Shown one piece after another: positions 61,777-64,000 of a stretch of 64,000 bases of DNA (position 1 is its first letter; the number at the start of each line of letters is the position of its first letter). Under the pieces are notes generated by a model. It was not told the DNA's origin. It saw only the letters and a list, made by a program, of their open reading frames with translations, and searched no databases. A program made the position numbers and the translations under genes. This stretch comes from Chloroflexi bacterium OLB14 (GTDB lineage Bacteria; Chloroflexota; Anaerolineae; Anaerolineales; Villigracilaceae), in contig LMZR01000017.1 of NCBI GenBank assembly GCA_001567105.1, positions 27,587 through 91,586 on the forward strand, read 5' to 3'.

Positions 61777-62477
61777 TTTATTTTCTTCCCGTTCTCATCA
61801 TATTCAGGGTCTAGTTCACCATCGCGTAAACGAATCACACGTTGAGTTTGTTCAGCAATGTTGGGGTCGTGCGTGACGATAATTAAAGTTGTGCCACGTT
61901 CTTTATTAAGATTTAATAACAGCGACATAATTTCTTTGCCAACTTTTGAATCTAAATTTCCTGTTGGTTCATCCGCCATGATGATGGCTGGGTCATTGAC
62001 TAATGACCTTGCAATGGCAACGCGTTGTTGTTGACCACCTGATAATTCATAGGGGCGATGTAACATTCTTTCTTTTAATCCGACTGCTTCCAATGCGGAT
62101 TGAGCCTTTGCGCGTCTGCCCTCGCTGATGCCTGCATAACGAAGTGGAAGTTCTACATTGCCGACAGCGGTGAGCCGTGAAAGCAAGTTGAAACTTTGAA
62201 ACACGAATCCAATTTTACGATTGCGGACGCTAGCCAGTTGGTCATCGTTCATTTCAGCAACTGATTCACCATCTAAAATATATTCGCCAGAGGTGGGTCT
62301 ATCTAAACAGCCGAGTGTATTCATCATAGTGGATTTACCCGAACCAGATGGTCCCATAATTGAAACTACTTCACCACGTTTGATGTTAAATGAAACACCA
62401 CGCAAGGCTTGTACTTCAATCTCACCCATCTTATAAGTTTTGACTAAATCTTTTGCTTGCACAACCCAATCAGCCAT
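61773..62477 (-). CDS. ABC transporter ATP-binding protein (MacB/LolD type)
   Basis: 234 residues from the ATG at 62477 (GGAGG 5 nt upstream); the frame continuing to 62504 overlaps the upstream gene. Walker A GPSGSGKSTMMN, Q-loop FQSFNLL, signature LSGGQQQRVAIARSL, Walker B IIMADEPTGNLDS, H-loop VTHDP. The pattern is that of the LolD/MacB/FtsE group. One base separates it from the stop of the HlyD gene. Confidence 0.95.
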   Translation of the reverse strand: MADWVVQAKDLVKTYKMGEIEVQALRGVSFNIKRGEVVSIMGPSGSGKSTMMNTLGCLDRPTSGEYILDGESVAEMNDDQLASVRNRKIGFVFQSFNLLSRLTAVGNVELPLRYAGISEGRRAKAQSALEAVGLKERMLHRPYELSGGQQQRVAIARSLVNDPAIIMADEPTGNLDSKVGKEIMSLLLNLNKERGTTLIIVTHDPNIAEQTQRVIRLRDGELDPEYDENGKKIK

Positions 62478-62478
62478 A

Positions 62479-63745
62479 TTAACCTCCGCCAAATGGACCA
62501 CCATTTTGAGATGGAGGATTGAGGATGATTAAGTCACCTTCTTTAATGTCACCACTTGCAAGCACGCTAAAACTATCAGATGAAGCACCCAACTGTACTT
62601 TAATCTGAAGCGGTTGGTTGTTTTCATCCAAAATATAAATCACACGTTGGTCATCTACTAAACGCACAGCACGATTCGGAATCAACAAAACATCTTGCAC
62701 TTCTTCAACGATAATATTTACAGCAGTGGTCATACCAGGTTTGACGAGTTCATCAGCATCAGATAATTCAACAGTGACCGTAAAACTTACCACGCCTTGC
62801 ACGGTTTCACCCGATTGACCTACTTGTACAACTTTGCCATGATATGTTTGGTTAAGAATTGCATCGAAAGTTAATTCGGCGGTTTGACCAACTTCAACAT
62901 TGTTAATATCAACTTCTGAAACCTGCACATCAACTAACAAGCGAGAAAGATCATCAATGCGAAAACCAACATCACCTGCGTTTACTTGATCACCTGCAAT
63001 TAATTGTGTTTGCGTTACTGTGCCATCAAACGGCGCAATGAGATAAGCCTGATTCAATGTAGCTTGCGCGGCTTCAACGCGTGCTTTAGCGGCGGCGACT
63101 TCAGCAGAATCTTCACCTTTTAATAAACGTTCATATTCACGGCGAGCATCATTCAAACGAGATTCTGCTAGTGCTAAATCTCTATCGGCTTGTTCAATGG
63201 TTTCTTCACTGGCATAGCCTTTATATTCTTTGAGTCTTATGTTTCCATATTGGTCTTTGATATATTCTTTGATATCAATTTTGCCATTTAATTCAACACG
63301 CCAGTTATATGCTTTTTGATATGCTTCTTCGGCATCATCTACTGCTTGTTCGGCTTCTAACAAAGCAGTATTAGATGTAAGTAAATTTTCTAAATCTTTT
63401 TGGGCGGCGATTAAATCTGCTTCTGCCAAAATAACAGATTGATTCAAAGATGATTTCAGTAAACTAGCTAGTACATCATCTTGTTTCACTTCATCACCAA
63501 TTTGAGCATTGACTGAGTCAATAATGCCATTAGTTTGCCAAAGTAAAGTAGCACTTTGTCTGGCTCGAACGGTTCCTGTTGCGCCGACATAGGCTTGTAA
63601 ATTTCCACGCTCTACTGCTACGGTTTCATATAGTGGGGCTTCTTCGCCACCACCACCAGAAAATGCTATATATAGCAATATCACAGCCACCACGCCGATA
63701 ATGATCCATGTACGGCGGGAAAATCGAGAAAAAAAATTGTTTCAT
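62479..63745 (-). CDS. HlyD-family periplasmic adaptor (membrane fusion protein), one frame break
   Basis: The ATG at 63745 (GGAG upstream) begins MKQFFFSRFSRRTWIIIGVVA once the A8 at 63729-63736 is read as A7; the protein then has 421 residues. It has one N-terminal membrane helix, barrel-sandwich part (ETVAVERGNLQAYVGATGTV), long coiled-coil hairpin (~100-210), returning lipoyl half (APFDGTVTQTQLIAGDQVN), and a beta-barrel (VGQTAELTFDAILNQTYHGKVVQVG). It bridges the MacB-type pump to the outside. First gene of the operon. Confidence 0.92.
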
Positions 63746-63943
63746 TGATAGGTCTCCAGAGAAATTTTTGATTAGCACAATTCTCCCAAATATACGTGGA
63801 GGAATTGTGGAGGTTTCATAATAGGTGGTTAAAGTCTTAGCCACAGAGCACACTGAGAGTTATGAGAAAACCTTGCATTCTAATAGATGGTTTCTATTTT
63901 TAATCTACATCTTTGGATATAATAAAAGTAGTCGCCATAAGTG
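63746..63943. other. Intergenic region with CACAGAG-type repeat and a TATAAT box
   Basis: A CACAGAG-type copy lies at 63840-63880 (CCACAGAGCACACTGAGAG). TATAAT at 63918-63923 is placed about 20 bp before the ATG at 63944. No gene within. Confidence 0.5.
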
Positions 63944-64000
63944 ATGGAATGGGATTATTGCGCCCGCTTCTACTCCCCCCATGCTGAACAGGTTCATTCA
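63944..64000 (+). CDS. Possible partial reading frame at the right edge
   Basis: From ATG 63944 the frame stays open for 19 codons to the window end (MEWDYCARFYSPHAEQVHS). Aromatic and Cys residues and the upstream TATAAT at 63918 make a gene start plausible, but the stretch is too short to name. Confidence 0.3.
   Translation, partial: MEWDYCARFYSPHAEQVHS

Overview
The window looks like a chromosomal segment of a bacterium of the phylum Chloroflexota, most likely class Anaerolineae. The reasons are the AT-leaning base composition, several lipoproteins with Thr/Pro-rich linkers followed by SH3 or NBR1-type Ig domains, a K+-independent H+-pumping pyrophosphatase, a MetV-MetF fused methylenetetrahydrofolate reductase, GT-C type glycosyltransferases, and FHA and GldA/F/G-like ABC genes. 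This is inference from gene content. No rRNA is present; the only tRNA is tRNA-Pro(CGG).

Layout. 1-3.1 kb: a Gld-like ABC exporter operon (minus), running off the left edge. 3.2-12.8 kb: a candidate small RNA, cystathionine beta-synthase, an FMN-binding protein, an S9 peptidase, a creatininase-family enzyme and lipoproteins. 12.9-25.6 kb: a membrane acyltransferase, a SpoU methyltransferase, PspC, a formate/nitrite channel, MTHFR, a large FAD/Fe-S dehydrogenase, a glycosyltransferase, a URO-D family protein and phosphoglycerate mutase. 25.6-35.2 kb: mutS, two GT-C glycosyltransferases, a PLP decarboxylase and hppA. 35.2-41.1 kb: HesB-like protein, two SH3 proteins, zinc-ribbon and FHA proteins, a GAF/HD-GYP protein and dCTP deaminase. 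42-47.5 kb: an ECF transporter in line with thrC, and thrB divergent. 48.4-56.7 kb: a TetR-controlled fatty-acid beta-oxidation operon (two acyl-CoA dehydrogenases, fadN, thiolase, SCP2). 56.8-64 kb: tRNA-Pro, an M32 carboxypeptidase and a HlyD-MacB tripartite exporter operon.

Three patterns stand out. (1) Two genes for four-helix-bundle proteins of the 23S-rRNA intervening-sequence (S23/IVP) family are wedged between beta-oxidation genes. Each is bracketed by inverted arrays of 7-bp repeats. The array in front of each gene is exactly six units (42 bp), holds the stop codon of the preceding host gene, and runs into the ribosome binding site. The stop codon of the IVP gene is the first three bases of the array behind it. 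A third 42-bp heptamer array sits in frame inside mutS, and more heptamer arrays lie in frame inside the FAD dehydrogenase. This looks like a repeat/cassette system. (2) At least eleven genes are broken by single-base length changes in homopolymers, and in every case correcting the run gives a whole number of codons and a full-length family member. This points to uncorrected long-read homopolymer errors, so these genes are probably intact in the cell. (3) Many start codons lie only 5-8 nt behind a TATAAT-like box with no ribosome binding site, which suggests frequent leaderless mRNAs.

Several other dispersed palindromic repeat families (ends GGTCTCGATACG and CTACTCGACC; CCCTACGGG pairs 48 bp apart; CACAGAG-type) decorate the intergenic regions and some coding sequences.
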